A stretch of 36,902 nucleotides of DNA from Enterococcus faecalis 13-SD-W-01 (GCA_000415185.1 KE351659.1:42392-79293), one strand, 5' to 3'; numbered from the stretch's first letter, positions 24,303 to 32,249 are shown. Notes: generated by a model from the letters alone, not told the origin. A program made the numbers and translations.

Positions 24303-25475
24303 TTATTCGAAATAATCTTCCTCTGAGAAAGCAGATTTGTCATAAGTTCCTTTGTCTCCGTAATAACGGTTATATCGTTGTTTGAACTTACGGAAGAGAT
24401 AAACGACCAGCAATTTGACCAAGGTATAGAATGGAATACCAAAAATCACACCAACTAGTCCTAACAAGTCTCCCATTACCAATAAAATAATCAAAATCGT
24501 GATTGGATGGATGTTCAATCTGTTTCCCATTACTTTAGGAATGATCAAGTCGCCATGCAGCAGCTGGACAGCAAACCAGACAATAACGAATTTTACAGCC
24601 ATAAAAGTTGAATCTTGGAATGCAATAAACAGTCCAGGGAAAAAGGCGACAAATGGACCGATATAAGGAACGATGCACAAAATCCCCGCAGCAATCGCTA
24701 AGATACTTGCAAACTTAAGTCCAATAAGCAAGAAAATCCCCCAGTAGATCGCGCCTAAAAGCAGCGATGCAATAATCTGTCCTTTTATGAAACCTCCAAG
24801 CTGGCGATTAGCAATTCTAACCAATGAACGAAAGTCTTCCCGAAAAGCTGGCGGAACGATATCCAAAGTCGTCTGATAAAATTTACGCGGATCTTTCAAT
24901 AAAAAGAAAGCAATGATCGGACCTGTAAATAACGTAATGAAAGTGGTCGTGATCGCTGAAAAAATATTGCTGATTTTTTCAGCACCGCTTTGCCAATAAT
25001 CACCAATGAAAGCAGACAGGTTTTTTGTTGCCTGGTCAATAGAATGAGAAATTTGGTTCAAAGAGTCTGCAAAAGGTGTATCCACAGCAAACTGCTGCAG
25101 CTGTGCTTGGACGTCATTGACAACCTTTGGAAACTGTTGGATCAAGTCTTCTGCTTGCTTCTGGAGTATGGGATAGACCAAGACACCGGCAAAGCCAAGG
25201 ACGGTAAGAATCACACAATAAACAATAACAAGCGCGATACTCCGCGACATTTTTTTACTCATCCTTGTAATAATGGGATCTAGTAAGTAATAAATAATCA
25301 AAGTAAATAAAAGAGGCGGCATCGTTGTTGCAAAAATTACCCAAAAAGGTTTAAAAATAAATGATATCCGATGAAATAAAAAAATAGCAAATGCACTTAA
25401 AATGAGCAGTCCTAAAATATAATAAGACGTTTTACCTCCCAGAAACCGAATAAGCTTCGATTGTTTCTTTTCCAC
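24303..25475 (-). CDS. AI-2E family membrane protein (GTG start)
   Basis: A 390-residue AI-2E/UPF0118 (PerM-like) transporter with about eight hydrophobic segments and the conserved late region ILCIVPYIGPFVAFFPG followed by IIPKVMGNRLNIHPI and LLGLVGVIFGIPF. The N-terminal half has a long amphipathic extracytoplasmic-type stretch (about 100-155). Members include E. coli TqsA (AI-2 export) and sodium/proton antiporter-like proteins; the name alone does not prove AI-2 transport. I use the GTG that begins VEKKQSKLIRF: AAAGGAGG sits 6 bases before it, while the upstream ATG would add 15 residues and has no such site. It reads towards the terminator shared with treC. Confidence 0.82.
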   Translation of the reverse strand: MEKKQSKLIRFLGGKTSYYILGLLILSAFAIFLFHRISFIFKPFWVIFATTMPPLLFTLIIYYLLDPIITRMSKKMSRSIALVIVYCVILTVLGFAGVLVYPILQKQAEDLIQQFPKVVNDVQAQLQQFAVDTPFADSLNQISHSIDQATKNLSAFIGDYWQSGAEKISNIFSAITTTFITLFTGPIIAFFLLKDPRKFYQTTLDIVPPAFREDFRSLVRIANRQLGGFIKGQIIASLLLGAIYWGIFLLIGLKFASILAIAAGILCIVPYIGPFVAFFPGLFIAFQDSTFMAVKFVIVWFAVQLLHGDLIIPKVMGNRLNIHPITILIILLVMGDLLGLVGVIFGIPFYTLVKLLVVYLFRKFKQRYNRYYGDKGTYDKSAFSEEDYFE

Positions 25476-25581
25476 AATAATCCTCCTTTTCTTTCTAGCT
25501 TCAATTATAAACAGAAGCATTTGAAAAAAGAAAGCCGGACGTCGCGAGGAAACTAAATTCTTTCAAATGTACAAAAATAAA

Positions 25582-25621
25582 AGAACTTCAGCAAACAATC
25601 TGATTTGTTTGCTGGAGTTCT
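25582..25621 (-). terminator. Terminator of the agrBDCA-type operon
   Basis: AGAACTTCAGCAAACAA (25582-25598) pairs with TTGTTTGCTGGAGTTCT (25605-25621) over 17 bp with one G-U pair. On the minus strand the hairpin is followed by a T-rich run, so it ends the quorum-sensing transcript. Confidence 0.85.
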
Positions 25622-25642
25622 GCTTTTCGATTTTTCGATGTT

Positions 25643-26368
25643 TCAGATCAATTTTTTTAATCCTCGAATGGAAACCGGAATGACTTCACCGTTATTCAAG
25701 GTCACTTCACGAGCCCGTTTATTGATTGAACGGATATTTTGGCTGTTGATGACATAAGATTTGTGACAGCGAACGAAATCTGCGTGCTGTTTTTCAACAT
25801 CTTTGATCTTTTCATAAAACTGCATTTGCGCATGCGTAAGGTGGACCTCTAATTTATGAGGAGTACCGGAAGCTGTTGAAAAGTATTGGATATCTTTGAC
25901 TGGCAGAAATTTGATCTCATCATTGAACTCTACTTTGAAGATGTCTTTTTGAGGTTCGGATGTTCGGAAATCCAAAAAGATCTTGCTGAGTAATTGTTCT
26001 ACATTTTCTTTTAGGTCAAAAATATCTTCCTTTAAGATATAGTCTGTAGGCTCAATGTTGCTTTTTAAAATCGTCAATGAAAGATCGTTATGTGAAGTTA
26101 CATAAATAATCTTGCCTAATGGATCAAGTTCGCGAATCTTTTTACCAAGAATGATTCCGTTGAAGTCGCTGCCTTCTAATTCGATATCCAAAAAGTAGAT
26201 ACCAAAAGAAGAAGTACGTACTTTTGCCGCTTCCAATAATTCTAAAGGATCCGAGGTCGCGCAATGAACATAACTATCCAATTTTTCGATCATGATCCGG
26301 TTTTTGATCACTGCGTTTAGAATCTCTAATTGTCTCTGATCGTCTTCACAAATATATATGGGAATCAT
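25643..26368 (-). CDS. AgrA/FsrA-type LytTR response regulator
   Basis: A 241-residue regulator. The receiver domain has the acidic patch E8-D9-D10 in YICEDDQRQ and phospho-acceptor D61 in IYFLDIELEG. The C-terminal LytTR DNA-binding domain (about 138-241) shows IQYFSTASGTPHKLEVHLTH, FVRCHKSYVINSQNIRSI and NNGEVIPVSIRGLKKL, typical of AgrA, FsrA and LamA. I chose MIPIYICED as start because AAGGAG lies before it; the longest frame adds 20 residues lying inside the kinase gene. It is last in the operon, 13 bp after the kinase stop. It should bind direct or inverted sites near the agrB promoter once phosphorylated. Its LytTR domain distinguishes it from the OmpR-type regulator at 2959. Confidence 0.9.
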   Translation of the reverse strand: MIPIYICEDDQRQLEILNAVIKNRIMIEKLDSYVHCATSDPLELLEAAKVRTSSFGIYFLDIELEGSDFNGIILGKKIRELDPLGKIIYVTSHNDLSLTILKSNIEPTDYILKEDIFDLKENVEQLLSKIFLDFRTSEPQKDIFKVEFNDEIKFLPVKDIQYFSTASGTPHKLEVHLTHAQMQFYEKIKDVEKQHADFVRCHKSYVINSQNIRSINKRAREVTLNNGEVIPVSIRGLKKLI

Positions 26369-26381
26369 TATTCTTCTCCTT

Positions 26382-27662
26382 CTATGTAAGCTGGATATGG
26401 ATCGTCTGGATAAAACGCTGATTCTCAATCGTCGTTTCTAAAAATAAATGATTGCTGCTGTTGATAAGTTCATCCAAAATGAAGAGTCCGAGACCATCAT
26501 TCTGGTTTTTATTTTTCGTTGAGAATCCTTTTTGTTTCAAGACGTTTAGTGGTAGTTCGTTTAAAGTCGAATTTGCTACCCGGAATAAAATAAAGTTGTT
26601 CTTTTTCAAAATAGATAGTTCGATGGTTTTCTTTTTCGTGATCTCTGCACCTTCGATGGCATTGTCTAAAATGATGCCGATCATACGAACAAGATTTACG
26701 GTGTGTTTTTTGTTCAAGGAAACTGTTTCTGGGAAATCGATGTGGACATGCAATCCCTTTTCCTGTGCGATCATCAGCTTCAGCGAAAGTAAACTGCGTA
26801 ATTCAGGGCTTTCCATTTTGTCTAAAACACTGAGGTTAGCAGGAAAAAGATTCAACATCTTTCTTGTCGGTAATATTTGCTCATCATAATACTTCTTCAA
26901 ACCGTCTAAATCTCTTTCTTCTATATAACTAGTTAATGAAAACAGCAAGTTCTGATAATCATGTTTGAATTCGCGAAGTTCTTGATAGTTTTTCTCAAGA
27001 TCTTTGATATATTCGCTTTGTAGTCGAACTTGCTGTTCTAATAATTCATCTGCTAATTTTTTGTTGGTGATTTTTCGGTAATAAAATAAAATGAAAAGAC
27101 CGATCACAAGGTAAAAAATGAAAAATCCTGTGTTCACTTTCAGCGTTTGGGGAGTTTCGCCGGAAAAACGTGTATAAAAAATTATGACGTAATAAGTGAA
27201 TACAATACCGTTACCAACAATTCCTAGAATATAACGATCAATTTCACGGAAAAAGTTCTTCATGCAGAATCGGAATCCTAATGACAAACTAAAAGAAAGT
27301 GTCGTTGCAATAAACAAATGTAAATATTGTAGAGAATCGCCTGGTTTTATAACGGCAGTGTTTTTAATAAAAAAGTCAACAAAGCTTGCAAGATGATCTC
27401 CTAGCAAAGAAGCTAGAATACCGTAAGGAAAAGCATACAGAAGTTGATTTTTCTCTTTTGAAAAAATCAAGAAAGTAATTGCAAGCACTCCAATAACAAA
27501 AAAGGTTGTAAAAATGTCAATCAGTGAATACATGTATCCTGAGACGATACTGAATAGCAACGTAGTAATTAAAAAAATCCGCTTATGTTTTATTTCATTG
27601 TCAATAAACAGAATATTAGATGTATAGACGAGATATTGTAAGGCTATAGGCCATAAAAACAT
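26382..27662 (-). CDS. AgrC/FsrC-type receptor histidine kinase
   Basis: A 426-residue kinase. Residues 1-195 form about six membrane helices, the pheromone-sensing part of AgrC-like receptors. A coiled coil follows (about 200-230: LLEQQVRLQSEYIKDLEKNYQELREFKHD) with phospho-acceptor H234 in FKHDYQNLLFSL. The ATPase is of the GHKL type: N-box IIGIILDNAIEGAE near 340-350 and G-box QNDGLGLFILDEL. Length and layout match FsrC, LamC and AgrC. It starts 49 bp after the pheromone gene; GGGAG lies 10 bases before the ATG. It should recognise the cyclic peptide made from the upstream precursor. Confidence 0.9.
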   Translation of the reverse strand: MFLWPIALQYLVYTSNILFIDNEIKHKRIFLITTLLFSIVSGYMYSLIDIFTTFFVIGVLAITFLIFSKEKNQLLYAFPYGILASLLGDHLASFVDFFIKNTAVIKPGDSLQYLHLFIATTLSFSLSLGFRFCMKNFFREIDRYILGIVGNGIVFTYYVIIFYTRFSGETPQTLKVNTGFFIFYLVIGLFILFYYRKITNKKLADELLEQQVRLQSEYIKDLEKNYQELREFKHDYQNLLFSLTSYIEERDLDGLKKYYDEQILPTRKMLNLFPANLSVLDKMESPELRSLLSLKLMIAQEKGLHVHIDFPETVSLNKKHTVNLVRMIGIILDNAIEGAEITKKKTIELSILKKNNFILFRVANSTLNELPLNVLKQKGFSTKNKNQNDGLGLFILDELINSSNHLFLETTIENQRFIQTIHIQLT

Positions 27663-27690
27663 AAAGTACAGCTCCCATTGATTTTTCCCA

Positions 27691-27699
27691 ATTATAGCA
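27691..27699 (-). promoter_or_regulatory. Internal extended -10 promoter before the agrC-type gene
   Basis: On the minus strand TGC plus TATAAT is a perfect extended -10 element in the 48-bp gap between the pheromone and kinase genes. No clear -35 accompanies it. It would give kinase and regulator a pheromone-independent basal supply. Confidence 0.4.
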
Positions 27700-27710
27700 T
27701 ATCTAAGAGC

Positions 27711-27821
27711 TTATTTTTTTAATTTCTCAGGGATTTTGAACTCTGACATGATACCAAAGCAGCAGCCTGAAACAAAGAAATCTGAAAGGCTTGAAAGTTG
27801 GTTAATGATTACTTTTTTCAT
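27711..27821 (-). CDS. AgrD/LamD-type cyclic peptide pheromone precursor
   Basis: A 36-codon gene found by reading the minus strand between agrB and agrC. TTAGGAGG lies 7 bases before its ATG. The product begins MKKVIINQLSSLSDFFVSG, an amphipathic helix as in AgrD leaders, continues CCFGIM (20-25) and ends in the charged tail SEFKIPEKLKK, whose Pro-Glu-x-Leu pattern matches AgrD-family tails. The arrangement is very like LamD of Lactobacillus plantarum (known core CCVGIW, pheromone ring CVGIW). Cleavage after M25 and ring closure on C21 would give a Cys-Phe-Gly-Ile-Met thiolactone. It overlaps the last 20 bp of agrB, so the two are translationally linked, as enzyme and substrate. The exact processed ends are inferred. 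Confidence 0.9.
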   Translation of the reverse strand: MKKVIINQLSSLSDFFVSGCCFGIMSEFKIPEKLKK

Positions 27822-28404
27822 GTGAAATCCTCCTAAAATTCATTAATGTATTTACACTTGGAAGTAACATACATATTTCTAAGACAATCCCTAGTATTAA
27901 ATAAGTAGCGAAGTCATAAGAAGAAAAGAATAGACTAACTACTGCAAACAAGACAAACATACCAATCGCTTTTTTCAGTAAGGGTGGACGTTTTTCGGGT
28001 TCAATGGGATTTAATGCTGTACCTTTTGATCCATAGCGCAGCAGCAAGCCAAAGCAGACTGCCAAAATCAGACACATCAAGAAAAAGGGGATTTGGATAT
28101 CCAGTAATTTGAAGCCTAAAGGAAGGCCCCAGAGATATGCGATGGTCCAGATAAGACAAGCAAATTCTGAATCAGAATGCAGTCCATAAGCATAACGTCG
28201 TATACAAATGTATGAAAGAAAAGTAATTCCTGTTTCATACAATGAGTGAGTGACGAGAGCAAAAAGAAAAACGACTGCCAGTTTCAAAACATTGTTTATC
28301 AGTACATCGATCGCAAATTTTACTTGGATATACTTCAGATCTTCCGTTGATGTTTCTGTATCAAAAAGGATGGACATGATCTTGTTTACAAACTTTTCTT
28401 TCAT
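27802..28404 (-). CDS. AgrB-type pheromone maturation endopeptidase
   Basis: A 200-residue membrane cysteine endopeptidase of the AgrB family, which removes the C-terminal tail of the AgrD precursor and closes the thiolactone ring. The catalytic pair H76 and C83 sits in RRYAYGLHSDSEFACLI with the seven-residue spacing of S. aureus H77/C84. Four to six hydrophobic segments follow, with the cytoplasmic stretch ALNPIEPEKRPPLLKK conserved in the family. GGAGG precedes the start. It is the first gene of the operon and its last codons overlap the pheromone gene. Unlike E. faecalis FsrB, the pheromone precursor is a separate frame rather than a C-terminal fusion. Confidence 0.92.
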   Translation of the reverse strand: MKEKFVNKIMSILFDTETSTEDLKYIQVKFAIDVLINNVLKLAVVFLFALVTHSLYETGITFLSYICIRRYAYGLHSDSEFACLIWTIAYLWGLPLGFKLLDIQIPFFLMCLILAVCFGLLLRYGSKGTALNPIEPEKRPPLLKKAIGMFVLFAVVSLFFSSYDFATYLILGIVLEICMLLPSVNTLMNFRRISHEKSNH

Positions 28405-28460
28405 TTATGATTACCTCCACTATCTAGTTTATGCTAAAAATAAAAAAAGATTCTTTTTAC

Positions 28461-28488
28461 ATCATAAAAAGACGTTTTGAGCTCAAAA
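28461..28488 (-). promoter_or_regulatory. Candidate agrB promoter with TTTTG-N4-CAAAA operator
   Basis: Minus-strand TATGAT (28461-28466) is a good -10. The palindrome TTTTGAGCTCAAAA (28475-28488) overlaps where the -35 should be, and no consensus -35 exists, fitting an activated promoter. About 55 bp separate the -10 from the agrB start codon. Confidence 0.45.
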
Positions 28489-28535
28489 ACGAAGAAATTT
28501 AACATAATTGACACATAACAGGTGAGCAAGTTGAA

Positions 28536-28555
28536 CAGTTTTGATGCCAAAACTG
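28536..28555. promoter_or_regulatory. Second TTTTG-N4-CAAAA palindrome upstream of agrB
   Basis: CAGTTTTGATGCCAAAACTG is a 20-bp palindrome with 8-bp arms. Its core repeats the TTTTG-N4-CAAAA pattern of the palindrome at 28475-28488, exactly 64 bp away (about six helical turns). It is a likely binding site for the LytTR regulator; a short hairpin is the alternative, as CTTTTT follows on the plus strand. Confidence 0.45.
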
Positions 28556-28638
28556 CTTTTTAAGACATTTTTTGTCCAAAGCTCGTTTTTTATGGTAAAA
28601 AGTTAGTGACTTAGAAAACAGGATCGGAGGAGCGCACG

Positions 28639-28845
28639 ATGGAAAATGGATACGTATTTGAAATCGGAGAAACGTTAGCTTTTGAATCAGATTTGTTTGA
28701 AAAACCGGTAGAAGGAAAAATCGAAAAAATCTATGAAAATAGTGTGATGATCCGCGTGACAAATTGTTGTTCATCGGATGAGGAAACAGCACATCAGTTG
28801 CATTGGCAGCTTATTGTAAAAAAATCGCGAGCAGTACATGCATAA
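28639..28845 (+). CDS. DUF2187 family small protein
   Basis: A 68-residue acidic soluble protein. GETLAFESDLFEKPVEGKIEKIYENSVMIRV matches the small beta-barrel DUF2187 (YkvS-like) pattern 'G..v.F......eG.v..iyeNSVivev'. The C-terminal third, with NCCSSDEETAHQLHWQLIV, is less typical. CGGAGGAG precedes the start. The gene is divergent from agrB, with the 234-bp palindrome-bearing region between, and is monocistronic with a terminator behind it. The function of the family is unknown; position suggests, but does not show, that it could be under the same regulator. Confidence 0.7.
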   Translation: MENGYVFEIGETLAFESDLFEKPVEGKIEKIYENSVMIRVTNCCSSDEETAHQLHWQLIVKKSRAVHA

Positions 28846-28859
28846 AAAAAGAGAGATAA

Positions 28860-28899
28860 AAAAGATGCGGCCAGTAAACGATCCTGGACGCATCTTTTT
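28860..28899. terminator. Terminator between the DUF2187 and yoaK-like genes
   Basis: AAAAGATGCG (28860-28869) pairs with CGCATCTTTT (28889-28898), with CCAG/CTGG inside. It lies between convergent genes and has A- and T-runs on both sides. Confidence 0.85.
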
Positions 28900-28903
28900 G
28901 CAA

Positions 28904-29590
28904 TTATGATCTTTTTATTCCTGACTCATGATAAAAGTACCAAATTTTGAATGTTTCGAAACAAGCAAGCAGGAAAAGCAGGATAGAGACCATGAAGATC
29001 GCCTTCGCTGCAAACAAATGATAGCAAAAAACAGAAGCTGCAGCCCCAAAAATAAACGCAAGGACTACTAACAAATAATGGATGAATTCATCGAAAGCAC
29101 TTTGTTTTTTTGTGGTCATATAATCGTAAAAATTTGTTGCTACACCTTTTAGATTCCCAGTCGTAAATACATTCGTATACACACGTCCGTTGATTTTATC
29201 AAAAGATACCCATTGAACAGCAGCTGTAAAAGCAATCAAGATCGTTACTAATGCAGGATGGACATTCAACGGTGCCAAACCAATCAGGAAAAAGACAATT
29301 GCTTCAAAATAAAGGACGAACAAACGCCAAGAATGCTGTTCTTTCTTTTTGAAATAATCGATCAAAAATTTTGTCAGCAAGATCCCTAAGACAAAAAAGC
29401 AGGTAGACAAGACTTTTGTACCTACGCTGAGCCATTTTCCATCAAACGCTTGGATGATCGTCAGAATGATGTTGCCTGTCTGTGCAGAAGCAAATGCATC
29501 ATAATGGATATACGTATAACTATCGATTGCACCACCGATAAATGTTAATAAAAGTCCGATATTCCGTTTTTCATGGAAGGAAGACTTCAT
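28904..29590 (-). CDS. YoaK family (DUF1275) membrane protein
   Basis: A 228-residue protein with about six membrane helices. The DUF1275 hallmarks are GLLLTFIGGAIDSYTYIHYDAFASAQTGNIILT at the N-terminus and VYTNVFTTGNLKGVATNFYDY in the second half, an internal repeat in which 'TGN' recurs. The family includes B. subtilis YoaK; transport function is assumed but not demonstrated. AAGGTGATG precedes the start. It is a single gene between the terminator shared with the DUF2187 gene and the divergent helicase gene. Confidence 0.85.
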   Translation of the reverse strand: MKSSFHEKRNIGLLLTFIGGAIDSYTYIHYDAFASAQTGNIILTIIQAFDGKWLSVGTKVLSTCFFVLGILLTKFLIDYFKKKEQHSWRLFVLYFEAIVFFLIGLAPLNVHPALVTILIAFTAAVQWVSFDKINGRVYTNVFTTGNLKGVATNFYDYMTTKKQSAFDEFIHYLLVVLAFIFGAAASVFCYHLFAAKAIFMVSILLFLLACFETFKIWYFYHESGIKRS

Positions 29591-29709
29591 ATTTCATCAC
29601 CTTCATCTCTAATTTACATAGTAATATTAGCACATTTTTTGAAAATAAACTGTATATTTTCTGAACGAACAAATAAATAAAAACATTCATTTCATTTTTA
29701 GGTCAAGTT

Positions 29710-31956
29710 TTGTTACTATTAAGAAAACCAAAACACAGAGAAAACATACAGAAGGATGGGAGTACAATCAATCAGCTGGAAGAAACCAAAATTCGTCAGC
29801 TAGAAAAAGAAGTCAAAAGCTGGAAACAAAAATATCAAAAACTGCAGCAGATCTTCCGTCTGCAAGAAGAGATCATTGCTAGTTACGAAGCAGCTTACGG
29901 GGAAGCCCCCGGACTTATTGACGAAACAAAAGAAGAAAAAGGGACATCTGATCAACTGTTTTTCGACCATATGGAAAAACGTTCCTATAATCGCTTTAAT
30001 CAGGAACAGAGAGAAGCCATCATTTATGATATGGAGAAAAATCTGCGGATCATTGCGGGTGCTGGAAGCGGGAAGACGCAAACGATTTGTGCCAAAGCTG
30101 TTTATTTGATGAAAGAAAAACAAGTAGCAGAGCAAAGAATCTTGATGATCACCTTTACGAGAAATGCAGCAAATGAATTGAAAAAAAGAGTAGATAACTT
30201 TAGCCAAAGAAAAACAGACGTACATATAGGTACTTTTCACAGCATTTTTTTCCGTCTATATAAAGAAATCAGCCATCATTTTCCAGAATCAGTCAGAAGC
30301 ATCGGAGATTTTGGAAAAGAAAGCAGTCAGCGGCTGTCTGGGTATTTGCAGCAGCTGATCCGAAAATATAATCTTTTTGTCTTTGATCAATTCGGCGAAA
30401 AAACCATTGCCTCACGCCTTGATTATTGGCAAAATATGGATTTATCTCACGAAGAAATCGTAGAGTTAGTAAGAGAAAAATTTGATTCGATCGAAAAAAA
30501 TGCGGCACAACCTATCTCCCAAAGGCTGCATTTGCTGCTGGATGAGTTAGAGCAAATCAAAGAATCGGAGCGTCTGACAGATTTCAATGATGTGTTGAAA
30601 AACTTAAAAAATGCTTTGGAGATAAAAGAGATCCAGCAGTTTATCGGTGAAAAATATGATTATTTATTTATTGATGAGTTTCAAGATACCAATCCTTTGC
30701 AATGGGAGATCGTTAAACGCTTGGTGAAGGATACAAAGATCAAACTGATAGTTGTAGGTGATGATGACCAAAGTATTTACAGTTTCAGAGGTTCAGAACC
30801 TGCATATATCAAAAATTTTGACCAAGAGTTTCCGACTGAGACACTGTTCTTATTGACGAATTATCGTTCAAGAGCAAGTATCGTCCAAAGTGCGAATCGA
30901 CTAATCAAACACAATAAGAATGAGCGCATCGAAAAATCAATGGTGCCGGCTCAAGCAGAAAAAGGCATTACAGAAGCATTGTATTTTCCTGATACACAAG
31001 CAGAGAGCCGCTGGATCATCCAGCAAGTTCGTTCGTTTTTGCGGAAAAAAGGAAAATATAAAGAAACCATCATTTTGTATCGATCCTTTTCGCAAACCCA
31101 ACAGCTTATCCAGCAACTATTAACTACAGATATCCCATTTGTTGTGGAAGCAGATACTACGTATGAAGGAGTCTTTGGGCTCAAAGTCTTCCGCATTTTC
31201 TATGAGCGTTGGTCTGCTTGGCTGAAAGCTGATACAGAAAAGAAAAAAAGAGATGCCTATCGTCAATTGTTACGTACGTTTTTTGCCAATTGTTATTTGA
31301 AGAAAAAGGATATTGATCAATTTTTCTATGGAAAACAAACTGAAAATCCAGCTACTTATATCAGCAAGAAAAATCCTGCGCTTAAAGACAAAGAAAACTT
31401 GCTAAATGGCATGCTCAAGGAACTAGAAAAATCAGATCATCCGGGGTACAAAATAAAACCGTTATTCCAATATTTTATACAATTGCCTAGAGTGACAAAA
31501 GAGTTGGATAAAAGCGAATCAGGCTGGTTGATGGAAGAAATCGAAAAACATCCGACTTTCCATAAACTGCAAAAAATGGAAAAACAGATCCAAAGCGAAG
31601 CGAAACAATTAAAAACACGCTTGATTGCGTATCATCAAGGAAAACTAGATGCGCTTTGCATCCAAAGTATCCATAAAAGTAAAGGCCTAAGTTACCGAAA
31701 TGTTTTCTTGATTGGCTGCAACGAAGGGAATATTCCTCACAACGGCGTGATGGAAAGAGCAGCAGTGCCGGCAGAAACCATCAAAAGCGAACCAGTCACA
31801 ACGATCGAAGAAGAACGCCGCCTGTTCTATGTAGCAATGACAAGGGCCAGAAATCGTTTATATTTATGCGTCCCTCAAACAAAAGGTTCACGCTCGTTAA
31901 AACCTTCGAGATTTATTAGAGAAGCAGGTATATATCCTAGAAAAATCACAGAATAA
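29710..31956 (+). CDS. UvrD/PcrA-like superfamily 1 DNA helicase (TTG start)
   Basis: A 748-residue helicase. An N-terminal coiled coil (about 22-62) precedes the motor. Motif I is AGAGSGKT (116-123), motif Ia FTRNAANELKKR, motif II YLFIDEFQDTNPLQ, motif III VVGDDDQSIYSFRG, motif IV LLTNYRSR, motif V IHKSKGLSYRNVF and motif VI RLFYVAMTRARNRLYL. It is shorter than PcrA in the 2B region and is probably of the B. subtilis YjcD type. A repair or fork-rescue role on single-stranded DNA is likely. The first in-frame ATG is M88, inside the helicase domain, so translation must begin earlier; the TTG at 29710 keeps the coiled coil but has only a weak AGG before it, so the exact start is uncertain. Confidence 0.85.
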   Translation: MLLLRKPKHRENIQKDGSTINQLEETKIRQLEKEVKSWKQKYQKLQQIFRLQEEIIASYEAAYGEAPGLIDETKEEKGTSDQLFFDHMEKRSYNRFNQEQREAIIYDMEKNLRIIAGAGSGKTQTICAKAVYLMKEKQVAEQRILMITFTRNAANELKKRVDNFSQRKTDVHIGTFHSIFFRLYKEISHHFPESVRSIGDFGKESSQRLSGYLQQLIRKYNLFVFDQFGEKTIASRLDYWQNMDLSHEEIVELVREKFDSIEKNAAQPISQRLHLLLDELEQIKESERLTDFNDVLKNLKNALEIKEIQQFIGEKYDYLFIDEFQDTNPLQWEIVKRLVKDTKIKLIVVGDDDQSIYSFRGSEPAYIKNFDQEFPTETLFLLTNYRSRASIVQSANRLIKHNKNERIEKSMVPAQAEKGITEALYFPDTQAESRWIIQQVRSFLRKKGKYKETIILYRSFSQTQQLIQQLLTTDIPFVVEADTTYEGVFGLKVFRIFYERWSAWLKADTEKKKRDAYRQLLRTFFANCYLKKKDIDQFFYGKQTENPATYISKKNPALKDKENLLNGMLKELEKSDHPGYKIKPLFQYFIQLPRVTKELDKSESGWLMEEIEKHPTFHKLQKMEKQIQSEAKQLKTRLIAYHQGKLDALCIQSIHKSKGLSYRNVFLIGCNEGNIPHNGVMERAAVPAETIKSEPVTTIEEERRLFYVAMTRARNRLYLCVPQTKGSRSLKPSRFIREAGIYPRKITE

Positions 31957-32000
31957 ATGAGAAACATAATGATTTTATTCTCTGTTTGTGATAGTTTTTT
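31943..32000 (+). terminator. Weak terminator behind the helicase gene
   Basis: ATCACAGAATAAA around the stop codon pairs imperfectly with TTTATTCTCTGT and GTGAT downstream (31974-31991) and is followed by a T-run. The stem is AT-rich and bulged. Confidence 0.4.
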
Positions 32001-32134
32001 AACTTTTTTATGTTTTTTGCTCACAAAACTTAAAATTTTTTATGTTATTTAAAAATAAAATGTATAAAAATAAAAAATCTATAAATATGATGAAATATAA
32101 CTTTAAAGAAGAATTTTTAAGATGTTCTATTAAG

Positions 32135-32174
32135 AAATAACTTAGTAATTAAATTTACTAAGTTATTTTTTTAT
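32135..32174 (+). terminator. AT-rich terminator hairpin before the spx pair
   Basis: AAATAACTTAGTAA (32135-32148) pairs perfectly with TTACTAAGTTATTT (32155-32168) and is followed by a T-run. The gap 31957-32249 otherwise holds only very AT-rich sequence and the -10 element TATAAT (32227-32232) of the spx genes, without a clear -35. Confidence 0.75.
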
Positions 32175-32249
32175 TTTTTGATACCTTTCTGTTGGTTTTT
32201 TATCAAATTTTCATGTAATATTGTATTATAATTAAAAAGGAGTGAGAAA

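Noticed and set aside
24303-25475. AI-2E family gene as the exporter of the agr-type pheromone
   Set aside because: It lies downstream of the operon behind a strong terminator, and the family name does not imply peptide export.
28536-28560. Palindrome upstream of agrB as a plus-strand terminator
   Set aside because: No gene on the plus strand ends before it; its match to the second TTTTG-N4-CAAAA site makes an operator more likely.
28499-28792. 97-codon minus-strand frame opposite the DUF2187 gene
   Set aside because: Covers the DUF2187 gene and the agrB upstream palindromes; no ribosome-binding site and no recognisable motif.
29700-29780. Frameshift or truncation at the helicase N-terminus
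   Set aside because: No ATG opens the frame, but the alternative ATG (29757) leads to an early stop, and the coiled coil is in frame with the TTG, so a non-ATG start is simpler than a frameshift.
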